From: JAJXXT01 sp963764465
GTDB lineage: Bacteria; Pseudomonadota; Alphaproteobacteria; Acetobacterales; Acetobacteraceae
Reading direction: 5' to 3'
Length of the DNA stretch: 64,000 nucleotides
Assembly: GCA_963764465.1 (NCBI GenBank)
Contig: CAVXSO010000006.1
Span: 434,001-498,000, forward strand
Below the pieces are notes generated by a model. That model saw nothing but the letters and a program-made list of their open reading frames with translations, did not search any database and was not told the origin of the DNA. Below, in pieces: positions 17,648 to 25,183 of this stretch. The translations under genes and the position numbers were made by a program. Position 1 is the stretch's first letter, and each line of letters starts with the position of its first letter.

Positions 17648-17683
17648 GATGATTCGGATCATTGAGATGATTCGGATCATTGA
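17648..17683. repeat. Two perfect tandem 18-bp operator-like repeats
   Basis: The unit GATGATTCGGATCATTGA occurs twice head-to-tail (17648-17665 and 17666-17683) without mismatch. Each unit contains the inverted repeat ATGAT-TCGG-ATCAT. The pair lies in the divergent region between the bc1 chaperone (start 17543, minus) and bamE (start 17719, plus), 36-71 bases before bamE. It looks like paired binding sites for a dimeric regulator; which one is unknown. Confidence 0.7.
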
Positions 17684-17718
17684 CAGGCACCGGCCCGGCA
17701 TGGGACCGGATCGCCGCC

Positions 17719-18237
17719 ATGCGGTGCCGCTCCCTTTCCATAGTCGCCCTCGCCACGCTCCTCGCCGGCTGCGGTCCGGAAGGGTTCTGGTCCACCCCGG
17801 GATTCTGGACCTACGAGCCGCAGGTCCGCGGCAACATGGTGGCGGCCGACCAGCTCAAGCAACTCGTCCCGGGCACCTCCACCGAGGCCGATGCCACCGC
17901 CCTGCTCGGCTCGCCCACCACCAAGGCCAGCTTCGACCCGAACACCTGGATCTATGTCGGCCAGGTCACCCGGCCGCAGATCGCCGCCTTCCAGAAGGTC
18001 GAGAAGCAGGACACCGTCGTGCTCTCCTTCAACAGCGCCGGCGTGCTGGAAAAGATCGAGCAGAAATCCGGCAAGGACTCGCTGCCGGCCCCGATGATCG
18101 CCGGCGCCACCCCCTCGCCGGGCAACAACCCCAGTATCCTGCAGCAGGTTCTCGGCAATGTCGGCCGCTACAGCGCGACCCCGACCGGCCAGGGGCAGGG
18201 CCCGTCGAGCGGCGCCCCCGGCACGGGCAATTACTGA
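17719..18237 (+). CDS. bamE: Outer membrane protein assembly factor BamE (SmpA/OmlA lipoprotein)
   Basis: A 172-residue lipoprotein. The signal peptide MRCRSLSIVALATLLAGC ends in a lipobox with the lipidated Cys18. The BamE core follows (GNMVAADQLKQLVPGTSTEADATALLGSPTTKASFDPNTWIYVGQ), with a proline/glycine-rich tail beyond residue 130. BamE is part of the BAM complex that inserts beta-barrel proteins into the outer membrane. The ATG at 17719 gives a proper lipoprotein signal; the in-frame TTG at 17680 lies inside the tandem repeat and is unlikely. Confidence 0.93.
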   Translation: MRCRSLSIVALATLLAGCGPEGFWSTPGFWTYEPQVRGNMVAADQLKQLVPGTSTEADATALLGSPTTKASFDPNTWIYVGQVTRPQIAAFQKVEKQDTVVLSFNSAGVLEKIEQKSGKDSLPAPMIAGATPSPGNNPSILQQVLGNVGRYSATPTGQGQGPSSGAPGTGNY

Positions 18238-18272
18238 GGCCATGGCATCCGCCTCCATGGCTGCGTGAGCCC

Positions 18273-19211
18273 ATGGTCGCCGCGGCACGCCGCCACCTCC
18301 TCCAGATCGAGGGCATGGAGCGCCCCGAGATCGGCGCCCTGCTCGATCTCGCCGAGAGCTATGTCCTCCTGAACCGCACCGGCAAGACCCCGCGCGACCT
18401 CCTGCGCGGCCGCACGCTTATCAATCTTTTTTTCGAAGATTCAACGCGTACGAGGACGAGTTTCGAGCTCGCCGGCAAGCGCCTCGGCGCCGACGTCCTC
18501 AACATGAGCGTCTCCACCTCCTCGGTGAACAAGGGCGAGACGCTGCTGGACACGGCCGCCACGCTGAACGCCATGCACTGCGACCTGCTCGTGGTTCGCC
18601 ACGACCAGTCCGGCGCGCCGCACCTGCTGGCGCAGAAAGTGGAGGCCAGCGTCGTCAACGCCGGCGACGGCACGCACGAGCACCCGACCCAGGCCTTGCT
18701 GGATGCGCTCACCATCCGCCGCCGCCGCGGCCGGATCGAGGGGCTCACCGTCGCCATCTGCGGCGACATCATGCACAGCCGCGTCGCCCGCTCGAACATC
18801 CACCTGCTGCTCGCCATGGGTGCCCAGGTCCGCCTCGTCGGCCCGCCCACGCTGCTGCCCACCGAGGTGGAGCGCCTCGGTGTCGCCGTCTTCCACGACA
18901 TGGCCGCCGGCCTCGCCGGCGTCGACGTGGTCATGATGCTGCGCCTGCAGCGGGAGCGCATGGCCAAGGGCCTGGTGCCCAGCGCCCGCGAGTTCTTCCG
19001 CTTCTACGGCCTCGACGAAGCGAAGCTCGCCGCCGCGGCCCCGGATGCGTTCGTCATGCACCCGGGCCCGATGAACCGCGGCGTCGAGATCGCGAGCGAC
19101 GTCGCCGACGATCCGGTCCGCAGCGCCATCCGCGAGCAGGTGGAGATGGGCGTCGCCGTCCGCATGGCCGTGCTCGATCGTCTCACCAGGGCGGCGCTCG
19201 CCAATGCCTGA
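18273..19211 (+). CDS. pyrB: Aspartate carbamoyltransferase catalytic subunit
   Basis: A 312-residue enzyme with the carbamoyl-phosphate motif FFEDSTRTRTSFELAGKRLG near residue 52, the HPTQALLDALT motif, the aspartate-loop region VMMLRLQRERM and the terminal HPGPMNRGVEI. It catalyses carbamoyl phosphate + aspartate to carbamoyl aspartate in pyrimidine synthesis. The ATG at 18273 follows the usual family N-terminus (HLLQIEGMERPEI). It overlaps the following dihydroorotase-like gene by 8 bases, suggesting coupled synthesis of partners. Confidence 0.97.
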   Translation: MVAAARRHLLQIEGMERPEIGALLDLAESYVLLNRTGKTPRDLLRGRTLINLFFEDSTRTRTSFELAGKRLGADVLNMSVSTSSVNKGETLLDTAATLNAMHCDLLVVRHDQSGAPHLLAQKVEASVVNAGDGTHEHPTQALLDALTIRRRRGRIEGLTVAICGDIMHSRVARSNIHLLLAMGAQVRLVGPPTLLPTEVERLGVAVFHDMAAGLAGVDVVMMLRLQRERMAKGLVPSAREFFRFYGLDEAKLAAAAPDAFVMHPGPMNRGVEIASDVADDPVRSAIREQVEMGVAVRMAVLDRLTRAALANA

Positions 19212-20517
19212 CGGCCAGGCCGCCTCGGAACGCATGGCGCCACCGGACACGCTGATCGAGCGCGTCCGCCTCCTCGACCCCGCCGCCGGCCTCGACGCCC
19301 CCGGCGCGCTGCTCGTCCGCGACGGCCGCATCGCCGACCACGGCACCGCACTCGGCCGCCCGGATGGCGCCACCATCCTCGACGGCGGCGGCGCCATCCT
19401 CTGCCCCGGCCTCGTGGACATGCGCGCCCAGCTCGGCGAGCCCGGCTACGAATACCGCGAGACCATCGCCTCCGCCGCCGAGGCCGCGGCCAGCGGCGGC
19501 ATCACCACGCTCGCCTGCCTGCCGGACAGCCGGCCCGCGCTGGACGACCCCGCGCTGGTGCGCCTGCTGCGCGCCCGCGGCGAGGAGACCGGCTCGCTCA
19601 CCATCCTGCCCTACGGCGCCCTCACCCGCGGCTGCGAGGGCCAGGACCTCGCGGAACTCGGCCTGTTGCGGGAAGCCGGCGCCGTGGCCTTCACCGATGG
19701 CGGCCGCGCCGTCGCTTCCGCCCGGCTGATGCGTCGCGCGCTCGCCTACGCGCGCGGCTTCGGCGCCCGCATCGTCCAGCATCCGGAGGAGCCGAGTCTC
19801 GCCGAGGGCGGCACCGCCACGGAGGGTGAGCTCGCCACCCGCCTCGGCCTGCCCTCCATCCCCGCCGCCGCCGAGGCGATCCAGGTCGCGCGCGACATCC
19901 GCCTCGCCGAACTCACTGGCGGCGCCATCCATTTCGCCCACGTCTCCACCGCGGAAGCCCTCGCGCTGATCCGCGTGGCCAAGGACCGGGGGCTCGCCGT
20001 CACCTGCGACACCGCGCCCCCTTATTTCGACCTCAACGAGACCGCGATCGGCGAGTTCCGCAGCTTCGCCCGCCTCTCGCCCCCGCTGCGCGCGGAGGCG
20101 GACCGCCAGGCCGTCGCCGCCGCGCTCGTCGACGGCACGATCGACGCCATCGCCTCGGACCACCAGCCGCGCGACGCGGACGACAAGCGCCTGCCCTTCG
20201 CCCAGGCCTCGGCCGGCGGCACCGGCCTCGCCACGCTGCTCGCCGTCACCCTCGCCCAGGTGCATGGCGGCGCGCTTCCGCTCACCCGCGCGCTGACGCT
20301 CCTCACCGCCGAACCCGCGAAGCTGCTCGGCTCGGACGCCGGCACGCTGCGCAAGGGTGCCGCCGCCGACCTCTGCCTGTTCGACGCGGAGCGTGCCTGG
20401 CGCGTCGAATCCGGCGCGCTGCCCGGCAAGGCGCAGAACACCCCGTTCGACGGCCGCGGCCTCGAGGGCCGCGTGCTCGCGACCTGGAAGGCAGGACGCC
20501 AGGTCTTCGCCGGATGA
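19204..20517 (+). CDS. Dihydroorotase-like protein lacking the HxH metal motif (PyrC'/PyrX type)
   Basis: A 437-residue amidohydrolase-fold protein. The region expected to read DxHxHxRxPG is D72-M-R-A-Q-L-G-E-P-G, so both zinc-binding histidines are replaced (Arg74, Gln76), as is the substrate-binding Arg (Gly78). Later elements persist (IVQHPEEP, IHFAHVSTAEA, DAIASDHQPRDADDK). In Pseudomonas and related bacteria such inactive DHOase homologues are structural partners of PyrB, while a separate pyrC does the catalysis. The 8-base overlap with pyrB fits that role here. It is likely non-catalytic; an active PyrC would be encoded elsewhere. Confidence 0.88.
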   Translation: MPDGQAASERMAPPDTLIERVRLLDPAAGLDAPGALLVRDGRIADHGTALGRPDGATILDGGGAILCPGLVDMRAQLGEPGYEYRETIASAAEAAASGGITTLACLPDSRPALDDPALVRLLRARGEETGSLTILPYGALTRGCEGQDLAELGLLREAGAVAFTDGGRAVASARLMRRALAYARGFGARIVQHPEEPSLAEGGTATEGELATRLGLPSIPAAAEAIQVARDIRLAELTGGAIHFAHVSTAEALALIRVAKDRGLAVTCDTAPPYFDLNETAIGEFRSFARLSPPLRAEADRQAVAAALVDGTIDAIASDHQPRDADDKRLPFAQASAGGTGLATLLAVTLAQVHGGALPLTRALTLLTAEPAKLLGSDAGTLRKGAAADLCLFDAERAWRVESGALPGKAQNTPFDGRGLEGRVLATWKAGRQVFAG

Positions 20518-21119
20518 ACGCCGTCATCGCCGCCGCGCTCCTCGGCTACCTGCTGGGCTCGGTGCCGTTCGGTCTGGTGCTCACCCGCCTTGCCGGCGCC
20601 GGCGACATCCGGCGCATCGGCTCGGGCAGCATCGGCGCCACCAACGTGCTGCGCACCGGCCACAAGGGCCTCGCCGCCGCGACCGTGCTGCTGGACGGCG
20701 CCAAGGGCGCGGCCGCGGTGGTCGCCGGACGCCTGCTCGCGGGCGGCGCCCATGCCGCCGAGATGGGCGCGCTGCTCGGCGGGCTCGCTTCCGTGGTCGG
20801 GCACATGTTTCCTGTCTGGCTGCAATTCCGCGGCGGCAAGGGGGTGGCGACCGGGTTCGGCGTTCTCCTCGCCGCCATGCCGATGGTCGGCGTCATCGCA
20901 GGCCTGGTCTGGCTCACCGTTGCCGTGGTCGTACGCATCTCGTCGGTGAGCGCGCTGGTGGCGTCCGCTGCCGTGCCGCTGCTCGCCTGGCTGCTCGGGC
21001 AGCCCGCCGTCGCCATCGCGACCGTCCTCGCCATCGCCGTCCTCGTCTTCATCCGCCACCACGCCAACATCGCGCGCCTGCTCGCCGGCACCGAACCGCG
21101 CATCGGCGCACGCACCTGA
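20514..21119 (+). CDS. plsY: Glycerol-3-phosphate acyltransferase PlsY
   Basis: A 201-residue membrane protein with about five helices and the three PlsY motifs: GSVPFGLVLTR with IGSGSIGATNVLRTG, GHMFPVWLQFRGGKGVATGFG, and the late RHHANIARLLAGTE. It transfers the acyl group of acyl-phosphate to glycerol-3-phosphate, the first acylation of phospholipid synthesis. Its ATG overlaps the end of the DHOase-like gene by 4 bases (ATGA). Confidence 0.96.
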   Translation: MNAVIAAALLGYLLGSVPFGLVLTRLAGAGDIRRIGSGSIGATNVLRTGHKGLAAATVLLDGAKGAAAVVAGRLLAGGAHAAEMGALLGGLASVVGHMFPVWLQFRGGKGVATGFGVLLAAMPMVGVIAGLVWLTVAVVVRISSVSALVASAAVPLLAWLLGQPAVAIATVLAIAVLVFIRHHANIARLLAGTEPRIGART

Positions 21120-21129
21120 ACCACGGCGC

Positions 21130-22296
21130 ATGAACCTGTTCCGCCGCCCGTCTTCCGCCACGTCCCAGTCCGCCGACGATCTCGTCGACGCGCTGCGCCT
21201 CGCGCGCACCGAGGGCGTGGGTCCCATCGCCTGGCGCCGCCTGCTCGCCCGGTTCGGCACGCCCTCGGCGGCCCTGGCCGAACTTCCGGCCCTCGCCCGC
21301 GCCGGCGGCCGGGACGCCGCTCCGCGCTGCCCCACCCGCGCCGAGGCCGAGCGCGAGATCGAGGCCGTGCAAAAGCTCGGCGGACGGTTCCTCGTCCTCG
21401 GCACGGCGCCCTACCCCACGCTGCTCGCGACCGCGGACGACGCGCCCCCGGTCCTCGCCTGCCTCGGCGACGTCTCGGTCCTGCAACAAAGGGCCGTCGC
21501 CATCGTCGGCAGCCGCAACGCCTCCGCCAACGGCCAGCGCATCGCCGAGATGCTCGCCGCCGACCTCGCGAAATCCGGCGTCCTCGTCGTCTCCGGCCTC
21601 GCGCGCGGCATCGACACCGCGGCGCATGAGGGCGCTCTCACCGTCGCCGCGGAAGGCGCGCTCACGCGCGGGGGCGCCACCGTCGCCTGCGTCGCCGGCG
21701 GGCTCGACATCCCCTATCCGCCCGAGAACGCGTCCCTGCAGGCGCGCATCGCCGGGCGCGGCGCCATCCTCGCCGAGGCGCCGCTCGGCACAGCACCCCT
21801 CGGCCGCGCCTTCCCCCGCCGCAACCGCATCATCGCCGCGATGTCGCTCGGCACCGTCGTCGTCGAGGCAGCGCCCCGCTCCGGCAGCCTGCTCACCGCC
21901 CGCATGGCCGCGGACGCGGGCCGCGAGGTCTTCGCCGTCCCCGGCTCGCCGCTCGACCCGCGGGCGCGCGGCACCAACAACCTCATCCGCGAGGGCGCCG
22001 CCCTGGTCGAAACCGCGGCCGACGTGCTGCGCGAACTGCCGCAAACCGCCTCGGCGCCTGCCCCGCGTACCCTCGCCGAACCGGCGCCGGCCTGGGAAGA
22101 CCCAGAATTTTACTCGAAGATAAAATCGCAACTTCTTGAATTGATTTCCCCTTCGCCAACGCCTGTTGACGACCTCATCCGCCGGTGTCAGGTCTCCGCC
22201 GCTGCGGTCATGGCCATCCTGCTGGAATTGGAGGTCGCCGGGCGCATCGAATCGCTGCCGGGAAACCGCGTGGCCCTCATCGCAAAAGAACTCTGA
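21130..22296 (+). CDS. dprA: DNA-processing protein DprA
   Basis: A 388-residue protein. The central Rossmann-like DprA/Smf domain (about residues 80-300) shows AIVGSRNASANGQRIAEMLA, SGLARGIDTAAHEGAL, VACVAGGLDIPYPPEN and FPRRNRIIAAMS...VVVEA...SGSLLTARMA. The C-terminal part (about 320-388) is the winged-helix DML1-like domain. DprA binds single-stranded DNA and loads RecA during natural transformation. It is transcribed with plsY upstream and topA downstream, as in many Alphaproteobacteria. Confidence 0.95.
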   Translation: MNLFRRPSSATSQSADDLVDALRLARTEGVGPIAWRRLLARFGTPSAALAELPALARAGGRDAAPRCPTRAEAEREIEAVQKLGGRFLVLGTAPYPTLLATADDAPPVLACLGDVSVLQQRAVAIVGSRNASANGQRIAEMLAADLAKSGVLVVSGLARGIDTAAHEGALTVAAEGALTRGGATVACVAGGLDIPYPPENASLQARIAGRGAILAEAPLGTAPLGRAFPRRNRIIAAMSLGTVVVEAAPRSGSLLTARMAADAGREVFAVPGSPLDPRARGTNNLIREGAALVETAADVLRELPQTASAPAPRTLAEPAPAWEDPEFYSKIKSQLLELISPSPTPVDDLIRRCQVSAAAVMAILLELEVAGRIESLPGNRVALIAKEL

Positions 22297-22329
22297 AGGA
22301 CCGAACGCGGTCGCCATGACCCACCGCTC

Positions 22330-25098
22330 ATGACAGACGTCGTCGTCGTCGAATCCCCGGCCAAAGCCAAGACGATCAACAAATACCTCGGCAGCAACTT
22401 CACGGTGCTGGCGAGCTTCGGCCACGTGCGCGACCTGCCGGCCAAGGACGGCTCGGTGCGCCCCGACGAAGGCTTCGCCATGGACTGGGAAGCCGACGAT
22501 CGCGGCGAGCGCCAGGTCGCGGCCATCGCCAAGGCGATGAAGGGCGCGTCAACCCTCTATCTCGCGACCGACCCCGATCGCGAGGGCGAGGCGATCTCCT
22601 GGCACGTGCGCGACATGCTGGCGCGCCGCCACGCGCTCGCCGGCAAGGAGGTCCGCCGCGTCACCTTCAACGAGATCACCCGCTCCGCCGTCACCACCGC
22701 CATGGCGCACCCGCGCGAGCTCGACCAGCCGCTGATCGAGGCCTATCTCGCCCGCCGCGCGCTGGACTACCTCGTGGGCTTCACCCTCTCGCCGGTGCTC
22801 TGGCGCAAGCTGCCCGGCAGCCGCAGCGCCGGGCGCGTGCAGTCCGTCGCGCTGCGCCTCATCTGCGAGCGCGAGGCCGAGATCGAGGCCTTCGTCGCGC
22901 GCGAATACTGGACCGTCGAGGCCGCCTTCACCACCCCCGCCGGCGCGCCCTTCACCGCGCGGCTCACCCATCTCGACGGCAGGAAGCTCGATCAGTTCGA
23001 CCTCAAGGACGCCGGCACGGCGGAGGCCGCGCGCCAGGCCGTCGTTGCCGGCGCGTTCTCGGTCGCCGAGGTCGAGCGCAAGCGCACGCGCCGCAACCCG
23101 CCGCCCCCCTTCACCACCTCCACGCTGCAGCAGGAAGCCTCGCGCAAACTCGGCCTCGGTGCCCAGGCGACGATGCGCCTCGCGCAGCAGCTCTACGAGG
23201 GCGTCGATATCCCTAGCGAAACGGGTGGGGGCGAGACGGTCGGCCTCATCACCTACATGCGAACCGACGGCGTGCAGATGGCGCGCGAGGCGATCGGCGC
23301 CATTCGCGACCACATCGGCTCCCGCTTCGGCCGCGAGTACGTTCCCGGCGCCGCCCGCGAATACGCGACCCGCGCCAAGAACGCGCAGGAAGCGCACGAG
23401 GCGATCCGCCCAACGGACGTGGAGCGCACGCCCGACGCCGTCGCGCGCCACCTCAAGCCCGAGCAGCTGCGCCTCTACGAGCTGGTCTGGAAGCGTGCCG
23501 TCGCCTCCCAGATGCAGTCGGCCGAGATCGACCAGGTCGCGGTGGATGTCGCCGCCCCGGCCGCGCCGCGCCAGCCGGTGCTGCGCGCCAACGGCTCCAC
23601 CATCGCCTTCGACGGCTTTCTGCGCCTCTACCGCGAGGACACCGACGACGACGCCACCGAGGCCAAGCCCGGCGCCGAAGGCGACACCGACAAAATGCTG
23701 CCGCCGATGGACCGGGGCAATCCGTTGGGCCTCGGCAACGTCCTGGCCGAGCAGCACTTCACGCAGCCCCCGCCCCGCTACTCCGAGGCCAGCCTGGTGA
23801 AGCGGATGGAGGAGCTCGGCATCGGCCGCCCCTCCACCTACGCCTCGATCCTGTCGGTGCTGCAGGACCGCAACTATGTCCGGCTCGATCGCCGCCGCTT
23901 CATCCCCGAGGATCGTGGCCGCCTGGTCACGGCCTTCCTCACCAGCTTCTTCCGCCGCTACGTGGACACCGGCTTCACCGCCTCGCTCGAGGAACAGCTC
24001 GACGACATCTCCGGCGGCCGCGCCGACTGGCGCGAGGTCATGGCCGCGTTCTGGGCCGATTTCTCCAAGGCCGTCGAGGAGACCCGCGACCTCACGATCT
24101 CGGACGTCATCAACGCGCTCGACGCCGATCTCGGCCCGCATTTCTTCCCCTCGCGCGGCGATGGCACGGACCCCCGCGTGTGCCCCTCCTGCGGCCAGGG
24201 CCGCCTCGGGCTGAAGCTCGGCCGCCTCGGCGCCTTCATCGGCTGCTCCAACTACCCGTCCTGCCAGTACACGCGCCCGCTCGCGGTGCAGAACGGCGAG
24301 GGCAACGGCGCCACGCTCAAGGAAGGTGCCCGCGAACTCGGCCACGATCCCGCGACCGGCGAGCCCGTCACCGTCCGCCGCGGCCCCTACGGCATCTATG
24401 CCCAGGCCGGCGAGGTCGCGGAAGGATCGAAGACGAAACCCCGCCGCGCCAGCCTGCCGCGCGGCATGGACGGCGACACGATCACGCTGGACCAGGCCCT
24501 CGCCCTGCTGTCGCTGCCGCGCGAGATCGGCCCGCATCCCGAAACGAAGCAGATGATCACCGCCGGCGTCGGCCGCTTCGGCCCCTATGTCCGCATGGCC
24601 AGCGTCTACGCCTCGCTCGACCGCGACGACGACGTGCTCGCCGTCGGGCTCAACCGCGCGGTGGACCTCCTGGCCAAGAAACTCGCCTCGGTGCGCAGCC
24701 TCGGCGCGCATCCCAGCGACGGCGCGGAGGTCACGCTGCGCAAGGGCCGCTTCGGCCCGTACGCCCGCCACAACGACATCGTCGCCAACCTCCCCCGCGG
24801 CGTCGCGATGGATGACGTCACGCTGGACCAGGCCGTCGCCCTGCTCGCCGAGAAGGGCAAGGCGCTGAAGCCAAAGCCGGGGCGCGGTGGCAAGAAGGCC
24901 GCGGCCAGGAAACCCGCGAAAGCCACCGCCAGGCCCGCCACGACGGAACCTGCCGGGACGAAGCCCGTCGCCAAGCCCAAGGCGAAAAAACCCGCGAAGG
25001 CAACCACGAAGAAGCCCGGCGCGAAAAAGCCCGCCACCAAATCCGGGGAGCGGCCGGCGCGCCGCGCCGCCGCTGCCCCGCCCGCGTCCGCGGACTGA
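22330..25098 (+). CDS. topA: DNA topoisomerase I
   Basis: A 922-residue type IA topoisomerase. Seen in order: the N-terminal TOPRIM domain (VVVESPAKAKTINKYLG, LATDPDREGEAISWH), the active-site tyrosine Tyr309 in GLITYMRTDG, the GRPSTYASI region, a four-cysteine zinc ribbon (CPSCGQGRLGLKLGRLGAFIGC) near residue 620, then topoisomerase C-terminal repeats and a Lys/Ala/Pro-rich tail from about residue 850. It relaxes negative supercoils. The TGA at 25096 is followed almost at once by the RNase R reading frame. Confidence 0.96.
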   Translation: MTDVVVVESPAKAKTINKYLGSNFTVLASFGHVRDLPAKDGSVRPDEGFAMDWEADDRGERQVAAIAKAMKGASTLYLATDPDREGEAISWHVRDMLARRHALAGKEVRRVTFNEITRSAVTTAMAHPRELDQPLIEAYLARRALDYLVGFTLSPVLWRKLPGSRSAGRVQSVALRLICEREAEIEAFVAREYWTVEAAFTTPAGAPFTARLTHLDGRKLDQFDLKDAGTAEAARQAVVAGAFSVAEVERKRTRRNPPPPFTTSTLQQEASRKLGLGAQATMRLAQQLYEGVDIPSETGGGETVGLITYMRTDGVQMAREAIGAIRDHIGSRFGREYVPGAAREYATRAKNAQEAHEAIRPTDVERTPDAVARHLKPEQLRLYELVWKRAVASQMQSAEIDQVAVDVAAPAAPRQPVLRANGSTIAFDGFLRLYREDTDDDATEAKPGAEGDTDKMLPPMDRGNPLGLGNVLAEQHFTQPPPRYSEASLVKRMEELGIGRPSTYASILSVLQDRNYVRLDRRRFIPEDRGRLVTAFLTSFFRRYVDTGFTASLEEQLDDISGGRADWREVMAAFWADFSKAVEETRDLTISDVINALDADLGPHFFPSRGDGTDPRVCPSCGQGRLGLKLGRLGAFIGCSNYPSCQYTRPLAVQNGEGNGATLKEGARELGHDPATGEPVTVRRGPYGIYAQAGEVAEGSKTKPRRASLPRGMDGDTITLDQALALLSLPREIGPHPETKQMITAGVGRFGPYVRMASVYASLDRDDDVLAVGLNRAVDLLAKKLASVRSLGAHPSDGAEVTLRKGRFGPYARHNDIVANLPRGVAMDDVTLDQAVALLAEKGKALKPKPGRGGKKAAARKPAKATARPATTEPAGTKPVAKPKAKKPAKATTKKPGAKKPATKSGERPARRAAAAPPASAD

Positions 25099-25183
25099 CC
25101 GGCACCGGCGGGGCGTCCGCCCGGCGCGGCGCGAGCCCCGCGAGCGCCCGGACACGCTGATCGGCGTCCGCCGCGGCCGCGCC

